NCBI GenBank assembly: GCA_034766995.1
Contig: CM068313.1
Span: forward strand, 17,284,012 to 17,348,011
Direction of reading: 5' to 3'
Length of the DNA: 64,000 nt
Origin: Acanthacorydalis orientalis
Taxonomy: Eukaryota; Arthropoda; Insecta; Megaloptera; Corydalidae
The translations under genes were made by a program, and so were the position numbers. This document shows positions 1 to 12,169 of the stretch, piece after piece (within the stretch, counting starts at the first letter, position 1; the number at the start of each line of letters is the position of its first letter). The notes beneath the pieces are model-generated. The model searched no databases. It worked only from the letters and a program-made list of their open reading frames with translations, and was not told the origin of the DNA.

Positions 1-2
1 CT

Positions 3-107
3 CTAATAAAATTCAGTGCAGATAAAATAATTTTCACTGAAGAGGAAAGATACAAGGAACAAGTTGTATCTCTTGAATCAAAAATCGAAAACAGCATGTT
101 TATATAA
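3..107 (+). CDS. Possible C-terminal exon fragment of an unrecognised protein (5' end outside window)
   Basis: Reading from base 3 gives about 34 sense codons and then TAA at 105-107. The peptide is rich in Glu, Lys, Ile and Ser, with a stretch FTEEERYKEQVVSLESKIEN close to the end that looks like an amphipathic, coiled-coil-type helix, then SMFI and stop. That composition differs from the Tyr/Ile/Asn/Lys translations usual in this AT-rich DNA. No domain can be named from so short a piece. The upstream end is cut by the window, so neither a splice acceptor nor a start can be seen. An AATAAA lies at 247-252. A chance open frame remains possible, because about 34 open codons is only moderately unlikely here. 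Confidence 0.38.
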   Translation, partial: LIKFSADKIIFTEEERYKEQVVSLESKIENSMFI

Positions 108-1087
108 ACATTTTTGTTCATTTTATAAATACTTTAATCTATAAACTTAATTACAAAACACCGTAATCCATAACAAACAACCTTTATTAAAAATATTAAA
201 AACAATAATTTCATCTAAAACTAATGAAAATTCTAATTAAATATCAAATAAAGTGTCCCTGAATAATTTTCATATTTTATTATCTGTTTACATGAAAAAA
301 TAAAAACTTCATTTCATAAAGTGGCTAATATTAATTAATTTAATTCTATTTAATGAAATATTTTCTCGAGCACTGAACAGTTTATCTAAGTAATTTATAC
401 GTGTAGTTAATGTATAAAAAAACAACAAAATAGTTTCTTTCGATTCTAAAGTAGAAGAGAGATAGTAGTAAGTTAAAAGTCAAGGCAATTTCATAAGACG
501 CACAAGATGGTACAAATGAGCCTTAATAAACGTTTTGTAGTAATGTCACAAAGGACAGATTGGTCCATGGGGACAATAAGACATTCGCTTTTGACTAATG
601 AAACATTAGTTACATAATGCAACGTAGTTTAAATGGCACATTTTACATAATAATTCATTAGTTTGACACAGGCTTAATATATTCTTAGCTGGATGATATT
701 ATTTTCTTTTATTTTTGTTTAATAGTTTTTGATTAACTACGGGCATTATGATTTCGCACAGAGATAAAAAAAACTATTCTACAAATGAACCTATATTTCA
801 AATTGATTCGTTTATGAAACTGGTTTAGTAAATTATAATAAAGGTATTTAAGAGTATTTCTTACATAAATTCACATCTGGAAAACGTACAGCTTAGTGAA
901 TACTTAGTGAAGCTACTATTTTTTTATAATACTAATAGCATTTATTAAAGTAATTGACTCGTCTTTTAACCAAACTATTTCAAATACGTGTTTAGTTATA
1001 AATGTAACATGACTTGCTATATTGAACGAACTAAATACAAAAATAAATATACAAACTTGCTTTATTAGACATACAGTTTCTTCTATG

Positions 1088-1090
<3 letters not shown>
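108..1090. other. AT-rich stretch, possible 3'UTR then intergenic DNA
   Basis: No open frame or recognisable element is visible. If the frame ending at 107 is real, the first part would be its 3'UTR, with an AATAAA at 247-252. Poly-A and poly-T tracts are common but not ordered. Confidence 0.4.
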
Positions 1091-1119
<29 letters not shown>

Positions 1120-1342
1120 AGAATCCGTAGCAATCTTTATTAGTTAAAGAAATATCAAAAAGACATGAATACATGTTATAAATCAATAAATAATTTTCTT
1201 TCTGAGTATTGTTGAAATTAAATGTTCTAAATCTGTCTTCTGTTATTTTACTCTCAGTTCATTTAGACCTACTTGGTCCAAAAAATACATACATACATAC
1301 GCGTACACACACATACACACATACACACACATATGCACGCAC
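1091..1342. repeat. (TA)n at 1091-1119 and a (CATA/CACA)n compound microsatellite at 1288-1342
   Basis: A pure TA run sits at 1091-1119. After about 170 bases of unique AT-rich DNA, the stretch 1288-1342 alternates CATA and CACA units with short GC interruptions. Confidence 0.85.
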
Positions 1343-1593
1343 ACTATATTGATTCACTGTAATTGAATTCTTTAATTATGAACAATAGGTAAGTGTTATT
1401 ACAACCACATGTGCAAGTTAAAATTCTATTGATTCAATGCTAATTAACAGTCGAATTGAACACATTTCAATACTCTATTAGTGGTTCTGTTGTTATAGAA
1501 TGAATCAATACAATCATTGGCGGAAATCGACATCCACAATCGGCGTAATTCAATTCCACTAAATTATGTTGCATATATTTGTGGTAAATATTC

Positions 1594-1594
1594 G

Positions 1595-1651
<57 letters not shown>

Positions 1652-1668
1652 TATACATATATATATAT
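1594..1668. repeat. (TA)n microsatellite with TACA interruptions
   Basis: About 75 bases of alternating TA with two TACA interruptions near the right end. The minus-strand open frame over it is a Tyr-Ile repeat translation, not a gene. Confidence 0.95.
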
Positions 1669-1727
1669 GACAAAAGTTCCACTTTTTTAATGTTAATCTG
1701 AGTGAAAAATCACCTGAATTCCATACG

Positions 1728-1985
1728 ATTCAAAATCGGGTTTTTTTCGCGGATGATTTGCGACTCGAATGCTCGACACTGGGAACTTATGTTAGACCCA
1801 ACGGTATAAATCTTGTTCAGCGCCGCATATCTATGGCAAATCGAGCGGAAAAATTTAGAAAGTATTTCAAGTGTCCAACGGTTGCAACGCAAGCAACCGC
1901 CTAGGGAATTCGTGCTCCGGAATTTCTTACTATAAATTCACGCCGTTAGATGAATTTATGCAGTTTTAACCCATTCACGTTTATC
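1728..1985. other. GC-enriched unique island with a 7-bp-arm hairpin
   Basis: This segment has far more CpG and mixed sequence than its flanks. It includes GCGCCGCATATCTATGG near 1820 and a perfect inverted repeat, CGGTTGC (1879-1885) and GCAACCG (1893-1899), separated by 7 bases. A 60-codon minus-strand frame covers part of it but shows no domain. It could be a conserved noncoding element, an untranslated exon, or an old transposon piece. Confidence 0.4.
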
Positions 1986-1989
1986 ATTA

Positions 1990-3540
1990 ATATTTCATTC
2001 ACGTTTTTTAATTTAAATTGATAAAGGTAAATGTGACTATTATACAGGTTACATGTTCAAAAGGGACTCTACAAGATTAGCAGATGTTACACGAAAATAT
2101 ATTATTTAATTGAAAAGTTTCATGTCTGTTTAAGAATTCACTAAATGTACAATTTTGTTAAATTTTGTTTCCTAAATGAAGTTACTTCAAATTCATTATT
2201 TTTTCAAGGAAAATTTCTTTTTCACAGAGTAGCATATACATATATATATAAACGTATTTATATAATTTATCTAAATGTATACAAAAATGGACATAAAACC
2301 TTCTCAAAAAAATAATTATATGAATGTCTGTCACTTCTAAGATAACTTAAAATAGATTATTTATATGGTAGTTTAAATATCAAATATCACTCCCATAATG
2401 TACTAACGATTAAATGAATTTAAATATACAATATCATATTTTCTTCTCAATTGATACAAACGAGTTAAATGAAAAATAATATTTAATATAGGATATTAAA
2501 AAATACTTACAATGGTCAAATATAATTAAAATTGAAAAACACAAGTAATCCACTAAGTGTATTATTATTTGCAATCACATTGATTCTCTAATTTTGCGTT
2601 TATACATATTTTTATTATATAATAAAATTCCATATTTCACTTTGACAAAGTGACTAGAATCTATGGTGACAAAAATGTTTGCATTGTCAGCTCATAGGTT
2701 TCAAGTTTAATTCATTAAGTTTCGTTTTTAGGTATTTTTAATACTTAAATATATATTGTTATAAAACAAATAAACCGTTCTTTTTTCTTTCCTATGGTTC
2801 TTTCTATTTTCCCATCAATTTTGGCGAAATATGTACTAGTTTTATTATATTATCTCTCTTTTCCTTCACGTTTCAAATTATTTCCCGTATAATTATTTTA
2901 AACACGAATGTAATATAAGCATCATTTTAAATATATTTAAGTATTTTAAATTTTTAGCACAGCCTGAATTTATTTTTGTAGTAGATTTTTCGATAAACAA
3001 TAAAAAAATATTTTGTACAAGTAATTTATACATTTTGTAATTATTTTAATTTTGATGTAGGTATGTATTCAATAATGAAATATGATTGAAACCATTAATC
3101 TTAATGCAATACTTTCTTTTGTACTTTATTAGCAATTCTTTCAAAAAATTTCCGAATTGGTTAACGTATTTAGCTTCAAACAATGTTTATTGCATTTTAT
3201 CGAAAACAAAACCCATCTTTCATAATATACTTATCACAAGGAGCATACACTTTTTCAAAATTTTCTGAAAATTGTTCTTAAGGACAGCTTTTAGGAATAT
3301 CCTTTAGAAATATCGCAACTTTTTGAAACGCGTGTTTTAATTTTTGATTTAAGTGTAAGGAATAAAGATTACAAGATAACAAATCAAGTGGATAACGAAA
3401 ATAGTTAAGAACTACTGCAACGAATATTACATATAAAACGACAGTGTTTTCATGCTGAAACATTTTAATTCAAAAGCAACAAAGTGTCTTATCCGTATTA
3501 CTATAGATGAACTCTTCGAATTTCCTAGTAAATCTCTACC
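1990..3540. other. AT-rich DNA without recognisable genes
   Basis: There are only short open frames (3086-3268 plus, 3278-3463 minus), with low-complexity, domain-free translations. A short TA run is at 2238-2250. Confidence 0.6.
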
Positions 3541-3802
3541 TTATAGAAACCGTATAAGGAACATTTATATTCACATTATACACATCACATATGGATTATA
3601 TCAGGTGTGACTGAGGATTACTATCATTCATATATGGTCGTTAAGCCTATAAAATGTGGTCTTCTTTACCGTATATGGATCATATAAAGTCACTTTATAA
3701 GATTAATATAAAGTATATATAAGGTGTCCATATAAGGATCCTGATCCTTATAAGGATTTTATAAGAAATATCTAAAACCTTATACAGAATATATAAGGTT
3801 GA
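3541..3802. promoter_or_regulatory. Cluster of CArG-like boxes and TATAAGG repeats
   Basis: Two decamers match the CArG consensus CC(A/T)6GG exactly: CCATATAAGG at 3728-3737 and CCTTATAAGG at 3746-3755. Two more differ by one base: CCGTATAAGG at 3550-3559 and CCGTATATGG at 3669-3678. The region is full of further TATAAGG/CCTTATA half-motifs, and AAGGATC and GATCCTT flank a 2-base centre between the two perfect boxes. CArG boxes are bound by SRF/MEF2-type MADS proteins. A decayed AT-rich minisatellite with a TATAAGG unit would look similar. Confidence 0.3.
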
Positions 3803-4084
3803 AGATTAATAGGGCTATTGTCTTTAAACCCAAAAAAAATCAAAATGTGTTTCTATCGATAGCAGTATCTTTAAAAGAAAAATTCTTTATGAATGATGTT
3901 CGCAGATTTGGTAATTAAATCAGTCTGAAAAACTTTGAACAAACTATGTACAACTTTAATTGAATATAACTGACAGTCATAGATATAGTGAACCCAAATT
4001 AAATAAAAAATTAATAAAGAAATATAAAATGATTTCTGTTAATTGTACGTTCATCTTGATTGTTATCTTAGAACAAATTGTACT

Positions 4085-4088
<4 letters not shown>

Positions 4089-4173
<85 letters not shown>
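4089..4173. repeat. (TA)n-(TG)n compound microsatellite
   Basis: About 59 bases of pure TA run into about 26 bases of TG. The plus-strand frame across it is a Tyr-Ile/Val-Cys repeat translation. Confidence 0.95.
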
Positions 4174-4315
4174 ATGTATATTTGAACTACATAATAAAAC
4201 CATAACAATCGTATTCAAAAAACCCTTACAGTGCACGTTATAACATTTAAAAACACACTGACTATTATTTTCATTTTAACGTGCACAAACAAAACATATA
4301 ACGGAAAACGTGTCA

Positions 4316-4660
4316 TCCATTTCAAGCTGAATAACAACGCAGAGCCGCCGAATCATTGATACCGCATGTCTTGCTTACACTGTGTCGCTTATATCCACGT
4401 AATATTTCTACGAAGTTTATGTTACCATCCATGGGACAACATTTAACAATGTTACAAAATCGTAAAGATAAGAATATATGCGCACAGTTGAAGAGTGCGG
4501 GTGTCGAGCGGCGTTCGGTTGACATCCGGTGCACTGCTCAGTCGACAGCAGGATAGGTGGCTCTGCTGCCTTATCAACACAGTGTCAGCGCTTCGTGCTA
4601 TCGACGGAAGCGTCGCCACTGAAGCCGCTACTGGGGCCGCGTTAACAGAAAAAAAATATT
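4316..4660. other. GC-enriched unique island, candidate regulatory element or untranslated exon
   Basis: About 340 bases have high GC and many CpGs. Overlapping short open frames of 66-71 codons exist on both strands, and none shows a domain. The right half (4490-4650) holds a small hairpin around 4550-4575 (CAGCAG...CTGCTG). The island ends in GTTAACAG before a poly-A stretch, which resembles a splice acceptor, but no downstream frame supports an exon. Openness on both strands argues against ordinary coding. Confidence 0.4.
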
Positions 4661-4983
4661 GCAATTTCTACATCAGATATAGGACAAAGTATAACACGTT
4701 ATACACGTAATAGATGATTTTTCGATAACATAAGAATGATCGTGTGTAGCAAGTTGTAAAGTCGGCCTATATAAAAGAGGATTTTATACAGAGTTATGAG
4801 GAGGTATTGAATATGACACACGATTGCTACTTAGAAAGTATGGGTTTAATTTCCGCGTTTTCTGATAGAAGTTGTTTTGCGTTCATGTACGATATTATGT
4901 ATCAATGAAACATTAACTAAATATGGAGAATATATGAGCGTATCATTTAAAATATAATCTATTTTAAATAAATCTGCGTTAAT

Positions 4984-4998
4984 ACACACACACACACA

Positions 4999-5053
<55 letters not shown>
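4984..5053. repeat. (CA)n-(TA)n compound microsatellite
   Basis: Fifteen bases of CA are followed by about 53 bases of uninterrupted TA. Confidence 0.95.
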
Positions 5054-5056
<3 letters not shown>

Positions 5057-7965
5057 GAATGCCAAATGATCATTTTCTATTATTAATTTTATAATTTGAT
5101 GCAGTGGCCAGATACCTCTAGAATATTCTTAAGTGTTTAACTCAAAATCATATTCATTTTACAAACAGTTTAGTTGACAAACTATTTGAAAAGATATTTT
5201 ACAGAGATAACGGTTTTAATTTAAACATATAGAAAATGAACAGTTTTTAAAAAATAATTAAAAATATGAACTGACAAAGATATGAAAACAATATTTAGTA
5301 AAAAATATAATAAACTTAAGATAAAATTTTTGACTTAAATACATTAATTATTTTTGAACTCAAACATACATTTATAACGCTTCAAATAAAATACTATTCT
5401 GATATAAATAAAAGTTTAATTAAAATAAAACGTATATATAATTAATTTAAAATACTGAGTGATATCAAATAGTTTGAATCGAAAGTAAATTAAAATTTGT
5501 ATAAAATTACTAACGATAAGAAAAAAAAAGAGAGCGTTTACATTAAATATATATATATATACAACCTTAATTTATTACTCCACATTCAATTAATTTAAAA
5601 AGTTATGGTGTAGAAAATTACATTTTACTTCAGGTTTAATGTTAACAAACAATTAATTTTAATACATAGGGCAGAATTGTTAATTATTTACAATTTTATT
5701 TATTAACACAAACATTACTTATGCATCTTTACTAAATGAACAAATTGAATTTCCGATGAATATTTACAAAATATTTATTTTAATGTAAACTTGAATTCAG
5801 ATAGAAAATAATTATGCGATTATAGTTTGAAATCATTTTAATATTATGTCGGATGTTTTATTTTACAGAATAAATATTAGAAGAAAAACTATGAAAATTT
5901 TATATTTATACCTACACATCTTTTTCAGAACAATAATTCATCCATATTATAAATATCACTTTAGATAATAATAGAATAACAATTTATAAAATAAATTACC
6001 AGTATTATACGCGCATAAAAATAAATAAATATGTCCAATCCAGTTAAAAGTTGCACAAACAACAATACAAAAACAGCATCGAAAATACGAGAGCGAATAT
6101 CATAAACCGTTTTATTCTTGCTGAATAAAATATAATGTATTCAATGGAAACGTTCGCTTTTTTATATACCTTGCCTTTTTATCATATAAAATAGCAGGAT
6201 TATAATTTAATTTATTTTCTATATTAAATTTCATTTTCTTTTTGTTTGTTTTTTTTATATTTCTCTAGATTAAGTAGTAATGACATAAAACGTGCTCTCC
6301 GTCACATGTAATCCTTTTGCCAAACGCTGCCTTTTTTAGGTTTATTGACAGCTCAACTACATTCAGTCTACATTTAACCTTACCTTATACACATTTTATA
6401 TACATTTTGAACTTTTTTTAGTATTCTAACAGAAATAATAAAGATTTTAGCGTCTCGTAAGAATTTTAAGGACTCCGACAACAAAATTTTATTTTATAAT
6501 AATATATTCAATATCAATGAAATAAAAGACACATTTGCAACTTGCTTTCTGATATTTGGAACAAATTTAACATGAAATTTTATGCGTCAATATTTTTTAT
6601 AATTCATTTTTAATTCAAGCTATTTTATTTATTTTAATTTACTTTTATTCTTTAACTTTTAGTGTTCTAACAACTTTTATTTTTATAACTTTAATGATAT
6701 TGTTTTTATTAAACTCTCATATTATTAATCATATAATAAATAAATAATATTTGTAAAATACAATATTTTCTCATATTTTTGTAAAGAATGGTAAACAAAT
6801 AATAAAGTGATTTATTTTTACTGTAATTTTTAAACTGATCAGAGGCACTGAATTTTCAATTGAAGTATATTTCATAAAAAAAATAACACTAGGTATGAAA
6901 AATGATATATGAAATATAAAAACGGGCGAATAGATGCCACTTAGACAAAAGCATATTTCAACAATTATTAGTTAAATTTGCTACTTGCTTTTCAAAGTTT
7001 CTAACAGTAACACATTTATTTTCATTCTAATAAGATTAGTTACATCTTCCATTATTTGTAGCTTCTTCATATAAATTCTCTCAAATAATATCAGGAAAAT
7101 AAACCATAATCTGTTAATCGTTGTGATTAAATATAATAACATCGATAAATTAGAAAATTCAGCTTAGAAAATATTGTTTTTGAAGCTGCTTAGTAGCTTT
7201 CAAAATATATGCAATTTGGATGTTTTTTTATATTTTTTTAATCTTTTTATTGAAATAAAATGACGGCTGTTTCCTTTTCATAGACAAATTAGACGACTTT
7301 TTTCTACTCTGAAATCATAAACTTGTTCAAAATAAACATTCAGAGAATTGTTTTAATTTGAATCAAAACCAATTAATGCGACTTTTTAAATATTGTTTAT
7401 TTTTGGATATATGGTTATTCCTTGAATTTTAACTTTTATAAAAATATGTTGAATACTCTTATAAAAGGAATAAACTAAATAAGAAGATAAATATTATTAA
7501 TGGTAATGTCGTATATTTTTATATTTGAAAAAGGTTTTTTTTATATGAATAAAAATAAATTTTATTTATTTATTTCAATATTTTACAATCTTTATCATAG
7601 AATAAAAAAAGCACCCAAAATGAATACATTTTATGAAATTTATTCACTAATTCGAAACACACTCGATTTTATATCAAAATTTCTTTCTTTGTTATATATG
7701 TTTTAATAAACAAAACTTATTAAGTACATTTTATTTATGGATTTCAATAAAACTAAAACAAAAATTATCAAGTTTACAAATCGGTAGTCTAATCTTCTAT
7801 ACTTTCTTATTGGTTATTATATTAATTAATATAAACTATAATTTTTATAAATTAATAAAATAATGTAGTTTTTCAAAAATTAGCATATCGTTATAATAAA
7901 ATATACAGTCTAAGAGGTTATCGACATCTAAAACTAAAAAAAAATATACACCTATATTTTTACCT
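5054..7965. other. AT-rich gene-free stretch
   Basis: Nearly 3 kb of A/T-dominated sequence with homopolymer tracts. The only open frame above 60 codons (7500-7706, plus) is Phe/Tyr/Asn/Lys-rich and looks like chance. A short TA run lies at 5549-5561. Confidence 0.6.
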
Positions 7966-7967
7966 TA

Positions 7968-8300
7968 TATAGAGCGGAAACACTGTCATAAAATCGTGAC
8001 ATTTTACACACGATTGGATGTTCTTTGTTCAAAATCAAATTGTGCGCACATTTCGAATTTTCGAAGATTTACAAGAACGACTTCTGTCCACTATACGATC
8101 AGATGGACATTTTCGATAGTCGAATCGATTCTTTGACATTCACAAATATGTTTATGGACACCGCATTCCAATTTGGGTACAATGCATCGGTGACATGACA
8201 CTTCAGGTATTTTTTTCGCATAAAAGAACTATCTGTGTGCCCGAACTGACACGGGTAGATTCATAAAAAGACCTGACATGTTTGAATCAAACTTTTGTGT
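7968..8300. other. GC-enriched unique island
   Basis: Mixed-composition sequence with several CpGs and TTTATGG (near 8153), bounded by AT-rich DNA. No convincing frame crosses it. Candidate conserved noncoding element by composition only. Confidence 0.33.
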
Positions 8301-8383
8301 ATATATAAAAATCGAACAAAAACGTCACTTTTTCACATGATCAAATTAAAAGCAAAATAATTATTTATGAAAGACTCTTCACT

Positions 8384-8482
8384 TATATATATATATATAT
8401 TTATTATATATAATTTGATTCAATGAGGTTGATTCAATTTAGGATTCTACATAAAAGTATTAAAAAAAAAAAATTAAAAAAA
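8384..8482. repeat. Relic of a fold-back element related to 26497-26616, beside a TA run
   Basis: The segment 8431-8482 (GATTCAATTTAGG, then TTCTACATAAAAGTATTA and an A-rich tract) matches the left arm of the fold-back element at 26497. The opposite arm is not recognisable. A TA run is at 8384-8400, and a tandem TTGATTCAAT precedes the homology. Confidence 0.45.
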
Positions 8483-9755
8483 TCATGTTATTTTTGATTT
8501 AATATTTTAGTTCAATTGCATTTTAGTATTTAATTGCATTAAAATTCTGTATATATTCAAAGTATTTCAATTTCAATTTTTATTCATAAAATAAATAATA
8601 AAATTTTGATCCAATATTTAAAAAAAAAAAATAAATCAAAAAAAAATCTTGAACATTAATGTCTGACGACAAAAAAAAAACAGATTTAACAAACAATAAA
8701 TCTGATAATTATTGGTTTTGTTAATGTTAGTAAAATATTTAGTAAGAAGTATTGATTTATCATTATTTTGTATAAAAATCAACAAGTTAATTAAAGTAGT
8801 TAAAAAACAGTCCAGTTTATTAACTGGAACACTGTAGATAAATTTCCTGTTATTCATTTATCATGTTTGTGAAAAATATTGTGTTCGCCAGAAGGTGAAG
8901 AATGTTGAAGAGCTGCTTGAAAGAATAACAAACATAATTTATAGTATTTCCAGTGAGATTTATGAACGTGCTCTGAATAAGGTTTTGAATTCTGTATAGC
9001 AAACAATAGCGAACAATTTTGACCAACAGATCACTTACGAATAACAATAATTCATTCAACATTAATAAGTGAATTTTATATTTTTTTCCAAGAGTATTAT
9101 TAAATTTTTTCTTCCTTTTGTACATATTATATGTGTATGTATAATATATATATATATATACATATAACTTATATGGACTATATTTACTATAAAAATAATA
9201 AATCAGATTTTTTAAGTAAATTATATAACATCTACTATTTCACAATAATATTTATTTAAATAAAAAAAAGAGAATCAGTTATACGAGTATTTATCAAAGA
9301 GTAATTTCGTTATCTCTTTAATATAAAAAAAATGTTTTATTGTCCCCTATTTATAAGTGTTTTTTTCCTGTTTAAACTACTATAAAACCAAAATAAAATT
9401 AGATAATAGTATTATTATAATTTATTCAATTTTTTCCTATTGCAGATACTCTTCACTGATATTAATTTAAATTTAAGTTTTATAAAAAAATAAATACCGT
9501 CTATGTCCATTATTACAAAATCAGTAATTGTCTATTTCTAAATGAATTTACTCTTAGAAGATTAATTTGTATCATTCTTAAATTCTAATTATATTTTTTT
9601 AATATTGCATTTTTAATAACGTGCATTAAATTATATTTTTAAGTCAAATAAAAGGGAATTTAATCTTTAAAAAAAAGTATATTTAAATATTTTTCACATT
9701 CATAAATATATAGAAAAATATAAAATATCATATCTATGTATTTAAGTGAAACAAA
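8483..9755. other. AT-rich gene-free stretch
   Basis: Poly-A/poly-T-rich sequence. The minus-strand frames of 73 and 91 codons (8636-8857, 8850-9125) are Asn/Phe/Leu/Ile-rich with no family signature. A TA run is at 9145-9162. Confidence 0.6.
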
Positions 9756-9756
9756 A

Positions 9757-9757
9757 G

Positions 9758-9802
<45 letters not shown>
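9757..9802. repeat. (TA)n microsatellite
   Basis: About 45 bases of uninterrupted TA. Confidence 0.95.
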
Positions 9803-9806
<4 letters not shown>

Positions 9807-9814
9807 CGTATTAC

Positions 9815-10110
9815 AACGTCGAAGTAAATTTGTGTTTTCTTGACTTCATTATCGTGTAAACATGTGGACCAAATTGCACTAAGCAGAGTGTAGGCTCGCA
9901 CAAAACAACTTTTAACAAAAACTTGTAATTACGCTCAGACTTTTTCAACTTTTTTTGTAGTAATTATAGCATTAAAAGTACTTCGTCGACTCTATTTTGA
10001 CCACCGCCTGTGAAACAAGCTCTTACGTTGGAAAAATTCGTGTCGGTGTAGTTGTTGTAGTACATATACTGTCATCTGCCAACCATTATAATTATTTTCC
10101 AGTTCCGTGG
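9815..10110. other. Mixed-composition unique island
   Basis: Higher complexity than its flanks, around 9825-9905 and 9980-10110. A 77-codon plus-strand frame starts at 9997 but has no identifiable domain and runs into AT-rich sequence. Confidence 0.28.
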
Positions 10111-10513
10111 AGCATAAAAGAAAAATCTTTTTCTTTATTTTACGTAAGGTGTTTTAAATTAGTTACAATGTGCTGTGTACGAACAATAAACTGGCTTTTA
10201 CACAAAAGTATTACTTTGATGTTTTATTAATACAGAACATTTTCTCGTTGAATAATAAAGAAAAAAATAACAAATTTACGACAGCTCGAAATAATTTCAT
10301 CACTTTATCAAAAAAAAAAAATGTACTTTTTAATGCCGTGACTTTTTTGCACAAATTATTAATGAGATTTAAAGTGTGTATAAATAAACTACGTATTTCG
10401 TTTATAATACACACGGAAGAGAAAAATAATTAATTTAGAGCTAAAATTAGATTTTTATTTTTATAATGAAGAAATTAATGTTATGCTAAACGTAATAAAA
10501 TAAAACAAGTGTC

Positions 10514-10547
<34 letters not shown>

Positions 10548-10549
10548 AT
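10514..10549. repeat. (TA)n-(TG)n microsatellite at a mariner insertion
   Basis: Short TA then TG runs directly abut the TIR of the mariner relic that begins at 10555. Confidence 0.9.
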
Positions 10550-10554
10550 TTATA

Positions 10555-11147
10555 CGCGAGGGTCATTTGATAAGTTTGGTAAATTTGTATGATGTGACGC
10601 CACCATTCCTATAGTAACGTCATGGCTATCGAATGTTACTTTTCAAACTAGCACAGGCGAAATTTTAGCCACAATCGACGCGTTATTCACGTTCTACAAA
10701 TGTTTTAAACGAGCATTGTAGCATTTGTCGCAAAAATGATGAAAAAGGAGTAAGCCTTTTTGCGTCGATCGTCACCGTGCATGAAATATAAATCTACTAT
10801 TACACACCTGAGTCAAATCAGTGAACAACGATTGGTGAAAATTTGCCGAACAAAGCGAAGACCGTTTTGTCGGATGAGAAGGTGAAGGGCACTGTTTTTT
10901 GAGATTCTCAAGAAAACATCCTAATCGACTACTTAACGAAGAGAAAAGCCATAACAGAAGCCAATTGTGCAACATTATTGGACCGTTCGAAAGATGATCT
11001 CAAAAAAAAAACGGTCAAATTCGGTGCACAAAAAAGTGCTTTGCAGGACAAAGCTCCATCCAACAAATCGACCGTCGTAATGCCAAAATTGTACGAATTA
11101 GGCTCCGAATTGATTCCTCATCCAACCTATTCTCCGAACTTGGCCCT
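10555..11147 (+). pseudogene. Irritans-type Tc1/mariner relic: internally deleted and 3'-truncated
   Basis: The left TIR, CGAGGGTCATTTGATAAGT, is the same as that of the copy at 18870, and it follows a TA dinucleotide. The leader continues to about 10745, where the part encoding the N-terminal helix-turn-helix domain is missing and sequence resumes in the catalytic domain. Recognisable pieces in order are a degraded VT.DE block where His (VTVHE) replaces the first catalytic Asp; TVF*DSQ, where the Trp of the usual VFWD block is a stop; an ILIDYL block; LQDKAPSNKS, corresponding to the HQDNAP motif with the second Asp kept; and HPTYSPNLA. Homology stops at about 11147, before the third catalytic Asp, and the right TIR is absent. 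A non-functional copy of a DD34D transposon. Confidence 0.85.
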
Positions 11148-12165
11148 ATATATACTATATACACAATATATACACTATTTACAAATTCTTCGTAAAGTAA
11201 TTTAAAATACTATAAATATTGACTTTATTTTAATTCAAAAACAAAATGTATTTTATACCATTTTCAAGCGTGTGACTAATAAATCTTATCTCAAACTTGG
11301 TACATTACTTTCACTTGAAATAACTACAATTTGTTACACCAACTGATAATTTTTATTTATGTAAAAATTATTCTATAATTTACATCATTATGATAAGGTT
11401 TTTTAGTTTTCGTTATACTGTCTGGAATTTTTAATTATATAATAAAAAGATCAGAATTATCTTTCAGAAAAATTCAGTCATACAGAAACAACAGTAGTTT
11501 TTATAAGAAATATTTCGTAATTGATATTTATTAATTTTTTATTCCATAAGCACATTTTGATAGTTATAGCAACGTCTTCAGAAGATTAAGATGGTAAAAT
11601 AATCAAGTGAGTTTAGCTAGAGTGTTAAAACATATATTATGTTATAATTAAACTTGATACCACTAGTATGTAAATAAACACAAATTATAAAAATTACTAA
11701 TTAATGAAAAAAATAAAAAATATGTTGTTTATTTAAATTCTATTTTAAATACAATATTTCATATTAAACTTTATTTGAAAGACAACTGATTCAAATGGAA
11801 ATAATAACAATTTTAAATTAATTCACTCTCATTTATTAAACTCACATAATAATCACTTTTCAAAGAATCGAAAATAATACCTGTATACGTGGTATGAAAT
11901 AAACATTGTTATCTCTCAATAGAGAGAACTTTAATGTGCGTTCATTGTATGTGGAATAGATATAATGAACTATAAAGGGATTTTGTAGCAGATCTGTTAA
12001 ATTCAAGAATTTCATTTGTATGCATAATAAAAAAAATACATTCACTAAAGTTAACTATGTAAATGAGAACTGCCAACATTAATGTTTGTACGAAAATGAT
12101 ACAATAAGTTACTTCTGTTTTTCCATTAATTATGAATACTACATCTCATGTACACCACACTGAAT
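11148..12165. other. AT-rich gene-free stretch
   Basis: No element is recognisable. The 61-codon minus-strand frame at 11860-12045 lacks family features. Confidence 0.55.
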
Positions 12166-12169
12166 GGTA

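Noticed and set aside
1467..1682. Open frames with long Tyr-Ile runs, here and at many other TA arrays (for example 4846-5073, 56114-56461, 59403-59720, 62480-62827)
   Set aside because: They are translations of TA repeats, which lack stops in two frames. No flanking domain or codon pattern supports coding.
8850..9125. 91-codon minus-strand open frame
   Set aside because: Composition is Asn/Leu/Phe/Ile-rich with no motif, in AT-rich DNA where such frames arise by chance.
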